Positions 32,127-40,990 of a DNA stretch of 64,000 nt are shown here, one piece after another; position 1 is the stretch's first letter; each line of letters opens with the position of its first letter. Location of the stretch: the NCBI RefSeq assembly GCF_002174305.1, contig NZ_MIJB01000010.1, forward strand, positions 62,001-126,000, read 5' to 3'. The notes under the pieces were generated by a model that was not told the origin of the DNA, did no database searches, and saw only the letters and a program-made list of their open reading frames with translations. The DNA is from Aeromicrobium sp. PE09-221 (GTDB taxonomy: Bacteria; Actinomycetota; Actinomycetes; Propionibacteriales; Nocardioidaceae). The translations under genes and the position numbers were made by a program.

Positions 32127-32585
32127 ATGCCTGAAGCTCTATGGACGCTGCTGGGCGTCGCGATCGGTGCCGTTCTCTCTGGCGTGTTCGTCGTCGTCGC
32201 CGCAATCCTCGCAAGTAAGAGCGCCGACGCGGATCGCGAGGAAGCCCGAACTGAACGTCTCTTTCACGCTCGGCGTGTCGCCTATGAGGAGTTTCAGTCG
32301 GGTGCTCGGCTAGTCGTCGAGGCAGTTTGGAAGGCCCACCGCGAAGGGGCTGCTCAACCTGACTTCGATATCTTGGACGACGTCGTCCGATCGCTCGGAA
32401 CGGTTCGCCTCTACGCCTCGCCAGGGACGACCGACGCCGCCGAGGGGCTACTACGAACCCTCGATGAATACGTCGCGAGCGATATCGCCGACGCCCCATC
32501 GGCCGATGCGGTGAGCGCCGCCTACCGGTGGGCCGACGAGTCTTTGAATTCCTTCGCGGCGGCAGCACGCCTCGATCTCACATAG
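32127..32585 (+). CDS. Small membrane-anchored protein of unknown function
   Basis: 152 residues. One N-terminal membrane helix (ALWTLLGVAIGAVLSGVFVVVAAILA, residues 4-29) is followed by a cytoplasmic alpha-helical region (ADREEARTERLFHARRVAYEEFQSGARLVVEAVWKAH) that looks coiled-coil. This N-anchor plus helical layout is common in small proteins of defence islands and also in ordinary genes. Not recognised as a family. The leaderless promoter supports that it is real. Confidence 0.6.
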   Translation: MPEALWTLLGVAIGAVLSGVFVVVAAILASKSADADREEARTERLFHARRVAYEEFQSGARLVVEAVWKAHREGAAQPDFDILDDVVRSLGTVRLYASPGTTDAAEGLLRTLDEYVASDIADAPSADAVSAAYRWADESLNSFAAAARLDLT

Positions 32586-32728
32586 TCGGCTCATGCCTGC
32601 GTGTCTTCTCAACGTCGTGGGTAAGCACTAACCTCCCCGACCTCACCGACGTCGACGGAGATGGCAACTGCGGAGGTGTGTCTTTCTGGGCGGAATAGGT
32701 CAGCCACAGGCGGATCGGGAGCATGTGG

Positions 32729-34042
32729 TCAGACCGCTGGTGCGACGGGACCTTGCCCATCGCCGGAGCTGCGGGGACCGAGTGCTGCATCGAGTCGAGT
32801 TCGGCTCTGTTGCGAATCGGTTGAGCGATCATCAGATCGCCTCGGGGCTCGAAGGTGTTCCCTAGCGAAAGCGTCGAGACCGGCCGCGGCGGTTGATCGG
32901 ACGGGGATGTACTCCGCCGCCGGAACCTTGACGAGCGCAGCGGATCGGCTGTCCATCTCCGGCAGCGGGACGCGTTCGAAGAAGAGTCGTTTGCGTGTTC
33001 CTGCTTCGATGATTCGGCCGAGGCGGACGTCGATGTGCCTCGAGAGCGCCAAGAGCTTCTGCAGTTGCGGCTCGTTGTGCAGGTCGTCAACAGTCAACTG
33101 TTTGGTTCGATTGGCGGCGAGGTACGCGTGGGGTACGGCGGGTGTGCCGTGGCCAACCTGCCCGTAAAGGTCTCTCGTCCAGCGCTGAAGGAGTTCGTAC
33201 TTCTGCTCGCGGTCCAGCCACGCCTCGCGGAGCGCGGTGTCCTCCGGCGCGAGGCCACCGATTGTCCTCGAGACGATCAACTGGGACGCTACGATGCGGC
33301 GCAGGTCGCGGGCATCGGGGATCGAACTGAGAGAGACCAGCAGGTTGTGGTGTGCGTGGAGCACGCCGGCGAGGCCGGGAGGTGCCGGTTCCTCGATCAG
33401 TTCCAGCGTCCGCCGCCATCCACGGAGGTCGACGCTGTGGTCGGTCCCGTGGGACTCGGCGAACGCGATGCAGCGTTCCGCGGCTTCCTCCACGCGGAGC
33501 GCATGGCCTAGTTGTCGCCAGCCGGGGATGTTCGCGTAGCGCTGATCCAGGACGATCAAAGCCCGGGTGACCGTCGCCGCGTCTTTCAGGACGGTTCGGA
33601 CTTGTTCGGCGCGCAGGGTACTGAAGCTGATGTCTGCGCCGAAGTCGTGCTCGCCGAGGCTTGCGGCCCGCGCGGCGGCTTGCCATGCGGCGAGCATCGG
33701 GTAACGCTGTGGGCTGTTCAGTTCCTCGATGGTGGGTCGACGCATTGACAGCCGCACCCACTCGTCCAGTCGCATCTGCAGTTCGGTCGCGGGTGACCTG
33801 TCGCGCCGGTCTGCCAGCGGGACGTGGGGGCTGGGGTCGACGGCGCGCACGGCTTCGAGTGCCCAGACGAGGACGGCGTGGCGGTAGCGTCCGAGTTGAA
33901 GACCGAGCAGGCGCCGCTCTGCTGGCGTGGTGGTGACCGGCAGGGTGGGGATTCCTGGTCCGCCGATCCGGTGTTGGATGCGGTGTTGGCGCAGCAGGAT
34001 GGCGAGCTGTTCGCGGATGACGCGGGTGTTCTCGCCGTACAT
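32729..34042 (-). CDS. ICE-encoded protein of unknown function
   Basis: A 437-residue soluble protein, not recognised. It is mainly helical, with RRLLGLQLGRYRHAVLVWALEAVRAVDP, LIVLDQRYANIPGWRQLGHALRVEEAAERC and a Ser/Arg-rich unstructured C-terminus from about residue 395. It starts in the stop codon of the preceding 98-residue gene (TGATG at 34042), so the two are coupled. It ends the minus-strand operon of the element's transfer region on its left side. Confidence 0.55.
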   Translation of the reverse strand: MYGENTRVIREQLAILLRQHRIQHRIGGPGIPTLPVTTTPAERRLLGLQLGRYRHAVLVWALEAVRAVDPSPHVPLADRRDRSPATELQMRLDEWVRLSMRRPTIEELNSPQRYPMLAAWQAAARAASLGEHDFGADISFSTLRAEQVRTVLKDAATVTRALIVLDQRYANIPGWRQLGHALRVEEAAERCIAFAESHGTDHSVDLRGWRRTLELIEEPAPPGLAGVLHAHHNLLVSLSSIPDARDLRRIVASQLIVSRTIGGLAPEDTALREAWLDREQKYELLQRWTRDLYGQVGHGTPAVPHAYLAANRTKQLTVDDLHNEPQLQKLLALSRHIDVRLGRIIEAGTRKRLFFERVPLPEMDSRSAALVKVPAAEYIPVRSTAAAGLDAFAREHLRAPRRSDDRSTDSQQSRTRLDAALGPRSSGDGQGPVAPAV

Positions 34043-34338
34043 CAGCCGTCGTCCCTCGCGCGGGCGGCGTCGAGCATGGACAGGACGAGCTCGAGTTCGA
34101 GGGCGTCGACGCCAAAGCCGGCGAGTTGGTCGATCGCGGTCTCGGCGATGCAGAGGAGGACGTCGCGGGCGTCGTCTATCGCGGGGGTGATGCCTGGTGT
34201 GACGTCGTGGTGGGTCCAGTCGAGCTGCAGGAGGGCGCGCTCGTACTCCAGAGACGCGTCACGAGTATGGGCGCGGTCGGCCAGAGAGGCGATGGCTGAC
34301 CGGGCCTCGGCGAGTGCGAGAGCGTGAGCCAAGAGCAT
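34042..34338 (-). CDS. Small helical ICE protein of unknown function
   Basis: 98 residues, beginning MLLAHALALAEARSAIASLADRA and ending in an acidic-helical VDALELELVLSMLDAARARDDG. No family recognised. ATG 34338 is chosen because AAAGGAA lies 6-7 bases upstream; the longer frame to 34443 has no such site. Coupled to the next gene by TGATG. Confidence 0.5.
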   Translation of the reverse strand: MLLAHALALAEARSAIASLADRAHTRDASLEYERALLQLDWTHHDVTPGITPAIDDARDVLLCIAETAIDQLAGFGVDALELELVLSMLDAARARDDG

Positions 34339-34452
34339 GAGCAATTCCTTTCGGTCGCGGGTAGTGAGACCACCGTGTGTTCGTGAGACCCAGGTGGAGT
34401 CGGCTGCGTCCTGGATCTGTGGAGAACCCGACGCCGTTGGCACCGGGGATGG

Positions 34453-35007
34453 TCAGGTCCGGCCGCCGAGTTCCACGTGGCGGCGGGTTTCGACGTCGTC
34501 GAGGACGAATTGGACGAAGTCGGCGTCGCGGTCCTCGACGACGGATTCGATCGCCGTGACGGTCGCCGGTTCGCCAGGCCAGACGGTCTGACGGGTGGGC
34601 CGGTCGCGGTCGAGCTTGGTGCCGCAGGTCGATACCCATTCGCGGAGTCGGTTGCGGGCGTCGGCGAAGTCGCGGTGCCAGGCGAGGGGTCCGGAGGGGG
34701 AGCCGTCCGGGTCGTAGGAGTTCAGCCAGTGCTGGTGCAGCGCTGACAGCTCCCAGACGAGCTCGTCGTGCCGATGCCAGAACGGCGGCACGACGGTCGG
34801 TGGGAGTCCGTAGGTGTGCCGGAGCCAGTTGACCCAGGCGTTGAGGTCGAGCCATTCGGCTTCGGCTTCGTCCGCAGTGAGCAGGTTCCAGTTCAGCGGC
34901 CTGACCAGTGCGTCGTCGAATGAGGTGGTGGTCTGGAACGGTGGGTCGTCGAACTCGCCGTCGGTGAACAGCGGCTCCTGGTCGACGTAGTCGTGTGCGG
35001 CGCTCAT
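34453..35007 (-). CDS. DUF4913 domain protein
   Basis: 184 residues. After an acidic N-terminus, the central region (about 38-140) with NWNLLTADEAEAEWLDLNAWVNWLRHTYGL and PPFWHRHDELVWELSALHQHWLNSYD, then GPLAWHRDFADARNRLREWVSTCGT, matches DUF4913, a domain found in plasmids and ICEs of actinomycetes; its function is unknown. The true N-terminus is the ATG at 35007; the much longer open frame up to 36552 is an artefact of high GC. It lies 5 bases downstream of ssb. Confidence 0.75.
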   Translation of the reverse strand: MSAAHDYVDQEPLFTDGEFDDPPFQTTTSFDDALVRPLNWNLLTADEAEAEWLDLNAWVNWLRHTYGLPPTVVPPFWHRHDELVWELSALHQHWLNSYDPDGSPSGPLAWHRDFADARNRLREWVSTCGTKLDRDRPTRQTVWPGEPATVTAIESVVEDRDADFVQFVLDDVETRRHVELGGRT

Positions 35008-35012
35008 CGTCG

Positions 35013-35435
35013 TCACAGCCCCACGGCCGGTGCTGGGGAATCGGTGACGGCCATCTGGTCGGCGGGCGGGTCGGGCTGGTGGGTAGGGGAGCGGTCGACG
35101 CTGTAGCGGGTGCGGGCGCAGTCGTGTCCGATGCGACGGGCGACGAACTGCTCGACGGTGCGGTTGTCCTTGTCTCGCTCGTACTGGTGGACGTAGCCGG
35201 AGGCGACGAACTGGTCGCCCACCCGGAGCCGGGAGTAGGCGCGTTCGGCGGTCTTGTTGAACATCACCAGGTCGGCGAACGTGGGCTCGAGTTTGGTGAA
35301 CGTTCCGTCGGTCTCCTTGCGGAACTGTTCGACGCCGACTCGCGCGTAGAACCGGGCTGCGCCGGTGCCGGTGAAGCTGAGTTCGGGTGCGGTCGCGATG
35401 AACCCGTGCAGGCTCACTTGGGTGGGAATCGTCAT
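35013..35435 (-). CDS. ssb: Single-stranded DNA-binding protein
   Basis: A 140-residue OB-fold SSB of the element. Recognisable parts are QVSLHGFIATAPELSFTGTGAARFYARVGVEQ, FADLVMFNKTAERAYSRLRVGDQFVASGYVH and RIGHDCARTRYSV. It lacks the acidic DDxPF-like tip of chromosomal SSB, as is common for plasmid types. It would protect transferred single-stranded DNA. Small intergenic spacing to the DUF4913 gene suggests one operon. Confidence 0.85.
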   Translation of the reverse strand: MTIPTQVSLHGFIATAPELSFTGTGAARFYARVGVEQFRKETDGTFTKLEPTFADLVMFNKTAERAYSRLRVGDQFVASGYVHQYERDKDNRTVEQFVARRIGHDCARTRYSVDRSPTHQPDPPADQMAVTDSPAPAVGL

Positions 35436-35522
35436 GGTGCACTCCTGGTCGCTGTCGGTCTCGACGGACAGGTGCGCCGTCGTCGCCTAGGCCACCAGTC
35501 GAACAGGTGTTCGAGTGCGGCG

Positions 35523-35528
35523 TAAGGT
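35523..35528 (+). promoter_or_regulatory. -10 box TAAGGT of a leaderless gene
   Basis: TAAGGT ends 6 bases before the ATG at 35535 and supports the short plus-strand gene. Confidence 0.55.
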
Positions 35529-35534
35529 GTCGCC

Positions 35535-35837
35535 ATGGGTGCGAATCCGGGGCGGCGTGATGCGTGGCCGGCGTACCGGTCCGTGCGTTTCGTCCTGATC
35601 CGCCGGGAGCGGTGGCAGTTGCCGGCTCGGGGGTTGGTGACTGGCTGGCGCCGTACCCGACGGGGCGGCTGGGAGGCCAAGGTCGTGTATGTGGTCGACG
35701 ACCCCGAGCGCGTGCAGACCACGTTGTCGTTGCACGTGGACTGGGTGCGAGCCGAGCGGCTGGTGCCGGTGTGGGCTGATCCGAACGCTGCACCTGCGCG
35801 AGCCGATCGCCAGGATGTCGCGACCCAGGACTATTGA
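35535..35837 (+). CDS. Small basic protein of unknown function
   Basis: 100 residues, Arg/Trp-rich (RSVRFVLIRRERWQLPARGLVTGWRRTRRGGWEAKVVYVVDD). It is the only plus-strand gene within a long minus-strand transfer operon and has its own leaderless promoter. The predicted beta-rich core with many basic residues would suit a small nucleic acid-binding protein, but this is inference only. It converges on the VirD4-like gene with 6 bases between. Confidence 0.6.
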   Translation: MGANPGRRDAWPAYRSVRFVLIRRERWQLPARGLVTGWRRTRRGGWEAKVVYVVDDPERVQTTLSLHVDWVRAERLVPVWADPNAAPARADRQDVATQDY

Positions 35838-35843
35838 CGAGGG

Positions 35844-37607
35844 TCAGCGGCGACGCAGGGTGGCTTCGATGTTGGCGCGCTGTTCGGTGAGACGTGCGGC
35901 GTCGGCCCGTCGGGTCCAGCCGCGCAGCTCGGTGACCAGGGGTGGTGCGCTGCGCAGGAGCACGAGTGCGGTGCCGAACGGCAGGGTGCGGATCGTCTCT
36001 GGTGGCAGGACCGGGACGCGGCGGGTGGATCGTTGCAGGGACCGTGAGCCGTAGTCGCCGACTGAGACGGTGTCGGTGTTCTCGTCCCGTTCGCCGATCA
36101 GTGAGGACAGGTCTCGGAGGTCGGCGGCCGAGGAGCTTCCGCCGAGGATGACTTTGACGATGGACGCGTCCCAGATCGACCCGGCGGCGTGGGCACCCCA
36201 CTTGTCTCTGGCTTGGGACAGCGACTGCAGCACGGGGATGGTGGTGATGCCGGTGCCGCCGCCTTCGGCCATGAGCACCGGCAGTGATGGCAGCGGGGAC
36301 AGGTTTCCGATCTCGTCCAGGGCGAGCAGCAGTGGCGGGTCGAGCCTGGCGCCGGGGGATGCGGCGGCCAGATGGCGGGCGGTCTCGACGAGGTCTTCGA
36401 TGAACGCCGCCACCAGTGACCAGGAGGCGCCGGCTCCGGCGCCGGTGGCGAGCAGGTACAGGGTGCCGTTGCTGGTCAGGAACTCTGCCGGGTCGAAGTG
36501 CTCGCCGGGACTCGGTGTGACGGCGTCGAGCACGCGCGGGTCGGCCAGGCACGACAACGCCAGCGAGACCCCCATCCAGATCGAGTCACGGGTGCGCGGG
36601 TCGGCGTGGATCATCGACTCCAGCGAGTCCGCCCACCCCGCGGCGGCTGCGGGGTGACTGGCCAAGATGGCGACGGCATCGGACGCGGCCGGCGGCGACA
36701 GTGTCCAACTGAAGAGCTCGCGTGCGGTGCGGCCATCCAGCGCGGCGGCGTGCAGCAACGCCTGCAGCGCGGTGCGTGTCTTGCCTTCCCAGAACCCGCC
36801 GGACTCCACACCGCCGGTCGACAGACCGGTGGCTGACGCGAGGCCGGCGGCGCGGATCATCGCGGTGAGCGGGTCCTCACACCCCCGGACCGGCGACCAG
36901 CGCAACCCAGCCGGCAGACCCGCGGCGAGCCCCTGCGGGTCGAACACCGCGACCGGGCCGCGGGCTTCGCGGGCGCGGAGTGTGGCGGCGATGTTGTCCG
37001 GTCGTGTCGCCGTGGTGATCACCGCGCCGGGGGCGTCGAGGATGGCGTTGATCACCACGTGCAGGCCCTTGCCGGAGCGTGGTGGACCGAGCAGCAGGAT
37101 CGAGTCCTCCACCGACGCCCACACGTCCTGCCCGTGCGCGCGGCCCAGCAGATACCCGACGTCGGCCGCCTTCGGCTTGTGCACCGAGGGGCGTAGGGTG
37201 CGGGCGCGGACCAGGAGGGCTCGGCGCGATGCAGTGGCCTTGACGTCGGCGCGGGTCGCGACGCCGGCGAACCTGCGGGGGTCGTGCCGGGTCCGGTGCC
37301 GCCACGCATTGATCCGGCGCCACACCACCAGCGCGCAGGCGACTACAGCGGCGACCATTGCGGCCGTCACCGACCAGAACGCCCAAGGCGAGAGTTCGCC
37401 GGAGCCGAGCGCGGCGCCTGGATTGCGGGGGTCAGCGAGCACTCCGACCGCCCCGGACCACCCGACGGCGGGCGTGTCCGCCCCGGTCAACCAGGCCGTC
37501 ACGCCCCCGGCGAGACGCAGCACCGCAGCGACCACGCCAAGGACCGCGACGGCGACCAGCGCGAGGTTCACCAAGCCGTCGTCGACCGACCTGCCCCGCT
37601 GGTTCAC
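35844..37607 (-). CDS. VirD4/TraG-like type IV coupling protein
   Basis: A 587-residue membrane ATPase that brings the transferred DNA to the conjugation channel. Two N-terminal membrane segments (about 13-33 and 78-96) precede the P-loop GPPRSGKGLH at 174-183; further landmarks are DPQGLA (RecA-core), Walker B LLLALDEIGNLSPLPSL and a C-terminal TRRVPVLPPETIRTLP segment. The overall layout is that of TraG/VirD4 proteins of actinobacterial ICEs. GTG 37607 overlaps the upstream gene's stop (GTGA). Confidence 0.88.
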   Translation of the reverse strand: MNQRGRSVDDGLVNLALVAVAVLGVVAAVLRLAGGVTAWLTGADTPAVGWSGAVGVLADPRNPGAALGSGELSPWAFWSVTAAMVAAVVACALVVWRRINAWRHRTRHDPRRFAGVATRADVKATASRRALLVRARTLRPSVHKPKAADVGYLLGRAHGQDVWASVEDSILLLGPPRSGKGLHVVINAILDAPGAVITTATRPDNIAATLRAREARGPVAVFDPQGLAAGLPAGLRWSPVRGCEDPLTAMIRAAGLASATGLSTGGVESGGFWEGKTRTALQALLHAAALDGRTARELFSWTLSPPAASDAVAILASHPAAAAGWADSLESMIHADPRTRDSIWMGVSLALSCLADPRVLDAVTPSPGEHFDPAEFLTSNGTLYLLATGAGAGASWSLVAAFIEDLVETARHLAAASPGARLDPPLLLALDEIGNLSPLPSLPVLMAEGGGTGITTIPVLQSLSQARDKWGAHAAGSIWDASIVKVILGGSSSAADLRDLSSLIGERDENTDTVSVGDYGSRSLQRSTRRVPVLPPETIRTLPFGTALVLLRSAPPLVTELRGWTRRADAARLTEQRANIEATLRRR

Positions 37608-38113
37608 GCCGCACCCTCGACCGGCGGTGAGACCGCTGGAGCCGGCACGATCAGCAGCTTGCTGCCGTGCGTCGCGAGCAGCGACGGTGGCAGGTGGACC
37701 GTGACGGTCCCGTCCGCGTCGGCGGTCTGGTGCGCGACGATGACCACGACTGCCACCGGCGCGTGGGGCGTGAAGCCGGTCGCGGTCAACGTGTCGACCG
37801 CAGTCGGGGGTTCGGGCGCCGGGTCCTCGATCGGAGGTTGGTCGTCTGGGGTGACGATGTCGGTGAAAACTGCGCCGTCGGTCTCGCGGACTTCGACGCG
37901 TACGGGACTGGCCAGGTCGGCCGCGATGCTCGTGATGATCGGTTGAAGGTCGGACCGTTCCCAGGTCTTGTCCGTCGCGTAGGGCTCGGCGTCCAGGCGG
38001 ACGTCGAGGTGCCCTGCCTCGTCGACGGAGACGGTGACCTGCGGCAGCACAGGTGGCACCTGCAGCGACGGCCGTTCTACACGTCGGTACGACAATGCAG
38101 CGTTGATGCTCAT
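37604..38113 (-). CDS. ICE protein of unknown function
   Basis: 169 residues, two regions rich in beta-strand-like sequence (LQVPPVLPQVTVSVDEAGHLDVRLD and ADGTVTVHLPPSLLATHGSKLLIVPA) around a hydrophobic-acidic middle. No family recognised. It is locked between the ArdC-like gene and virD4 by 4-base overlaps on both sides, so it is probably part of the transfer machinery or its regulation. Confidence 0.5.
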   Translation of the reverse strand: MSINAALSYRRVERPSLQVPPVLPQVTVSVDEAGHLDVRLDAEPYATDKTWERSDLQPIITSIAADLASPVRVEVRETDGAVFTDIVTPDDQPPIEDPAPEPPTAVDTLTATGFTPHAPVAVVVIVAHQTADADGTVTVHLPPSLLATHGSKLLIVPAPAVSPPVEGAA

Positions 38114-39165
38114 GGCGTCGTCACCTCCGCGACCCGGTTCGAGGCGGCCGGTGCGGTGAACTCGGGCTGCGGTGTCGAGAGGGGCTTGTGGTCGAGTCCG
38201 GGTGGGTTGCCGTCCCCGAGCTGCGTGGTTGGGAGCGCGTCGAGGATCGTGATTGCTGCGGCGCGGACGCGTTCGGCGGTGGATCGGACCACTTCGTCGG
38301 GCGTCTTGTCCGTGACCGTGGAGGCCCATGAGCTGACGTAGGGGACGGTGTACGTGCTGGTGTCCAGGCCGTGCGCGGCGGCGACCATCAGCGCGACCGA
38401 TTCGGCTTCGACTTCCGCGACACCCCGATGCAACATCACGTCCGCGTTGTCGCGGCGGTGGAGCATCACGTGGCCGAGCTCGTGCGCCAGCGTCTTGACC
38501 TGTGCCGCGTCGTCCATGTCCATCCGGACCGAGACCTCGCGGGTGGTGTAGTCGGTCAGTCCGTTGGCGCCACCGATCGCGGTGGCGGTCGACACGAGGC
38601 GCAGCTCGAACTGGTGGGCGGTGATGAGGTCGGCCAGGCCGTCCCAGAGTCCTTCCGGCGCGACTCCCCGGAGCAGGGTCGCGCGAGGTTGTTCCGGCAG
38701 TGGTTCCCCGTTGGTCTGGGACACGTCCCACACGTACGTCGGTCGGAGTCCGACCAGCCGGGACCGGACGGCCTCGCCGGGAGCTGGGCGTTCGCCGCGG
38801 GCGAGACGTCGCCATGAGGTGGAGTCGCTGGGGGAGGGCGATGCGAACCGGGCCGTCACCGGGGCGAGGATCCCGTAGCCGCGTTGTCCCTTGTCGACGT
38901 GGCGGCCCAAGGTGAGCCACTGGCGGAAACCTGCCACGTATGTCGGGATCGGTTCCGGTACTCGCCCCTCATCGAAGGCGGTCTGGTGTTGGGCGTAGAT
39001 CAGCATGGTGTTGTTGAACGACCGGGCCCGGAACCGAGCGGCGAACTCCATCGCCCGTTTCCAGTCGTTACTGGTGACCAGGGAGGCCACCGCGTCGGTC
39101 AGGCCCCGCTGGAGCGCCTCGAGCTTCGCGTCGCGCGCTTCCTGATCCCGTGCCGGCTTGCTCAT
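38110..39165 (-). CDS. ArdC-like antirestriction protein
   Basis: 351 residues. The N-terminal region (about 10-140) with FAARFRARSFNNTMLIYAQ and GFRQWLTLGRHVDKGQRGYGILAPV is the ssDNA-binding ArdC N-domain; the C-terminal half has the zinc metalloprotease motif HELGH (228-232) with a downstream EVEAESVAL glutamate, as in ImmA/IrrE-like peptidases. ArdC proteins protect incoming DNA from restriction early after conjugation. It is co-translated with VirB4-like and coupling proteins (ATGA overlaps). Confidence 0.85.
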   Translation of the reverse strand: MSKPARDQEARDAKLEALQRGLTDAVASLVTSNDWKRAMEFAARFRARSFNNTMLIYAQHQTAFDEGRVPEPIPTYVAGFRQWLTLGRHVDKGQRGYGILAPVTARFASPSPSDSTSWRRLARGERPAPGEAVRSRLVGLRPTYVWDVSQTNGEPLPEQPRATLLRGVAPEGLWDGLADLITAHQFELRLVSTATAIGGANGLTDYTTREVSVRMDMDDAAQVKTLAHELGHVMLHRRDNADVMLHRGVAEVEAESVALMVAAAHGLDTSTYTVPYVSSWASTVTDKTPDEVVRSTAERVRAAAITILDALPTTQLGDGNPPGLDHKPLSTPQPEFTAPAASNRVAEVTTP

Positions 39166-40700
39166 CGGTCACCATCGCCTTTGGTCGTTGCCTCGCTGTT
39201 CAGGTGTCTGGGCGATGACGCGTTCATCCGACCGGCGGTGTCGAAGAGCGCCAGCTCGGCCGGATGGAGTTGGTGTTGGACGACGAACGAGCGGTCCTTG
39301 ATCCGCCACAAGGCCTGCCCCGTCCCGAGCGTCGGAAGGAGTGCTTGCTCGGTTCCGGTGAGCCCGAGAGCAGCGGCGGTGGACCCAAGTTGATCTGACT
39401 CCTGCCGGTACACGATTCGGGTTTCGGCGTTCGCCAACAGGCTGGAGGCGAGGGCACGCATGGCCGAGCCGTGGTCGCCGACGTTGTCCAGGTCCGAGAG
39501 CTTGTGGAAGATCAGCATGTTGGCGATCCCGTAGTGGCGGGCCAGTCGCCAGTGGGCGTCCATCCGCTTCAGGAGTGCCGGGTGGGCCATCAGGCGCCAC
39601 GCCTCGTCGTAGATCACCCAGCGCTGGCCACCGTTCGGGTCGAGCAGGGCCGACTCCATCCATGCCGACGCGCATGTCATCAGCACCGAGATCAGCGTGG
39701 AGTTCTCGGTGACCCGGGACAAGTCGAGCGAGACCATCGGCAGCGTCGGGTCGAAGCGCACGGTCGACGGTCCGTCGAACAGTCCCGCCAGGTCGCCGGC
39801 CACCAGCCTGCGCAGGGCGTGACCAGCCAGGCGGCCATCCTCCGCGAGGCGACCGCCGGGGTCGGCATGAGTCGCGGGTGACAGCAGCCGGTCGACGACC
39901 ATCGGCAGCACCGGCACGTCCGATGACGCGACGGTGTCGTCCAGAGCCACGTCGATCGCCGTGTGCTCCAAAGGAGTGAGCCGGCGCTCCAGGACCGTCT
40001 CGGCCAGAGCGCCGAGGAGATCACGGCGACGCGCGGCGAGCTGCGCGGCCCACTGGACGTCGTCGACGCCCGTCGGACGGTGACCAGGATCGAGAGGGTT
40101 GAGGCGGTTGACCATCCCGTGACCGAGCGCGATCGCCCTGCCGCCGACGGCTTCGGCGACGGCTGTGTGCTCGCCCTTGGGGTCGCCGGGGACGTAGACG
40201 CGACGGCCGAACGGGATCGAGCGCGTGTACAGACTCTTGGCCAGCGACGACTTCCCGGCACCGACGATGCCGGCCATGACGACGTTGGGTGCGGTGATCA
40301 GGCCGCGGGCGTAGAGCACCCACGGGTCGTAGACGAACGAGCTCGCGCTGTAGAGGTCCTGGCCGATGAAGACGCCGTCGCTGCCGGTGCCGCCTTCGGC
40401 GAGGAAGGGATAGGCGCCGGCCAGGGTCGCCGAGGTGTCCTGGTGACGCGGTACCCGAAGGCGACCTGGTGTCCGCAGGGCCTCGGCCCTCGCCTCACCG
40501 GACCGCGGCAGGATCTCGGTGTCGCGCCGCTCTTGCCGCAGTGCTTGGTACTCGGAACGATTTGCGGCCTTTTGGTCAGCACGGGCCGTTGTGACCCGCT
40601 TGGTGGCGGCCACCTTTCGCGCTCGACGGATCCGGCGGCGTTCGCGTCGTGGAGTGACCAGGACGGCGCTGTGCACGCGGCCGGTGGCGCGGCGGCTCAT
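39162..40700 (-). CDS. VirB4-like conjugation ATPase
   Basis: 512 residues, cytoplasmic, with an Arg-rich N-terminal tail. Walker A is GIVGAGKSSLAKS (about 144-156); other VirB4/TraC marks are YVPGDPKGEHTAVAEA, Walker B-like WVIYDEAWRLM and the ESDQLGSTAAALGLT sensor region. These ATPases power pilus assembly and substrate transfer. ATG 40700 overlaps the upstream small gene (ATGA), which is preferred to the in-frame start at 40718. Confidence 0.85.
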   Translation of the reverse strand: MSRRATGRVHSAVLVTPRRERRRIRRARKVAATKRVTTARADQKAANRSEYQALRQERRDTEILPRSGEARAEALRTPGRLRVPRHQDTSATLAGAYPFLAEGGTGSDGVFIGQDLYSASSFVYDPWVLYARGLITAPNVVMAGIVGAGKSSLAKSLYTRSIPFGRRVYVPGDPKGEHTAVAEAVGGRAIALGHGMVNRLNPLDPGHRPTGVDDVQWAAQLAARRRDLLGALAETVLERRLTPLEHTAIDVALDDTVASSDVPVLPMVVDRLLSPATHADPGGRLAEDGRLAGHALRRLVAGDLAGLFDGPSTVRFDPTLPMVSLDLSRVTENSTLISVLMTCASAWMESALLDPNGGQRWVIYDEAWRLMAHPALLKRMDAHWRLARHYGIANMLIFHKLSDLDNVGDHGSAMRALASSLLANAETRIVYRQESDQLGSTAAALGLTGTEQALLPTLGTGQALWRIKDRSFVVQHQLHPAELALFDTAGRMNASSPRHLNSEATTKGDGDR

Positions 40701-40939
40701 CGCCTGACCCCGGTCCAACTCGCGGGAGCGCTGGTGCGCGCACTGCGGCGACTCGACGCGTTCTGCTGGTGATGGGATGCGGTGATCTGGTGCAGGGACT
40801 CGCTCAGCGGTTCGGTGGCGGCAGTGAGCGATGCGACCGTCGTGTCGGCTTGCTCGATACCGTCGAGCTGTGCGGTTTCTTTGGTGAGTGCCTGCAGTGC
40901 CTGTCGTGTTGCATCGTCGTCAGCCGTGGCATCGTTCAT
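40697..40939 (-). CDS. Small ICE protein, unknown
   Basis: 80 residues, polar and helical (DATRQALQALTKETAQLDGIEQADTTVASL), ending in a basic Ser/Arg tail. ATG 40939 follows a strong AGGAGG, within CAGGAGGCAACC, an element that also precedes the DUF6112-type gene at 44043. Coupled to the VirB4-like gene. No function assigned. Confidence 0.55.
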   Translation of the reverse strand: MNDATADDDATRQALQALTKETAQLDGIEQADTTVASLTAATEPLSESLHQITASHHQQNASSRRSARTSAPASWTGVRR

Positions 40940-40990
40940 GCCGGTTGCCTCCTGAGACCTGATCGATAAGTGGGTGGGGGACTGTCGTTG

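Noticed and set aside
34453-36552. 699-residue open frame
   Set aside because: Only the last 184 codons (from 35007) are real (DUF4913); the rest lies antisense-out-of-frame within ssb and virD4.
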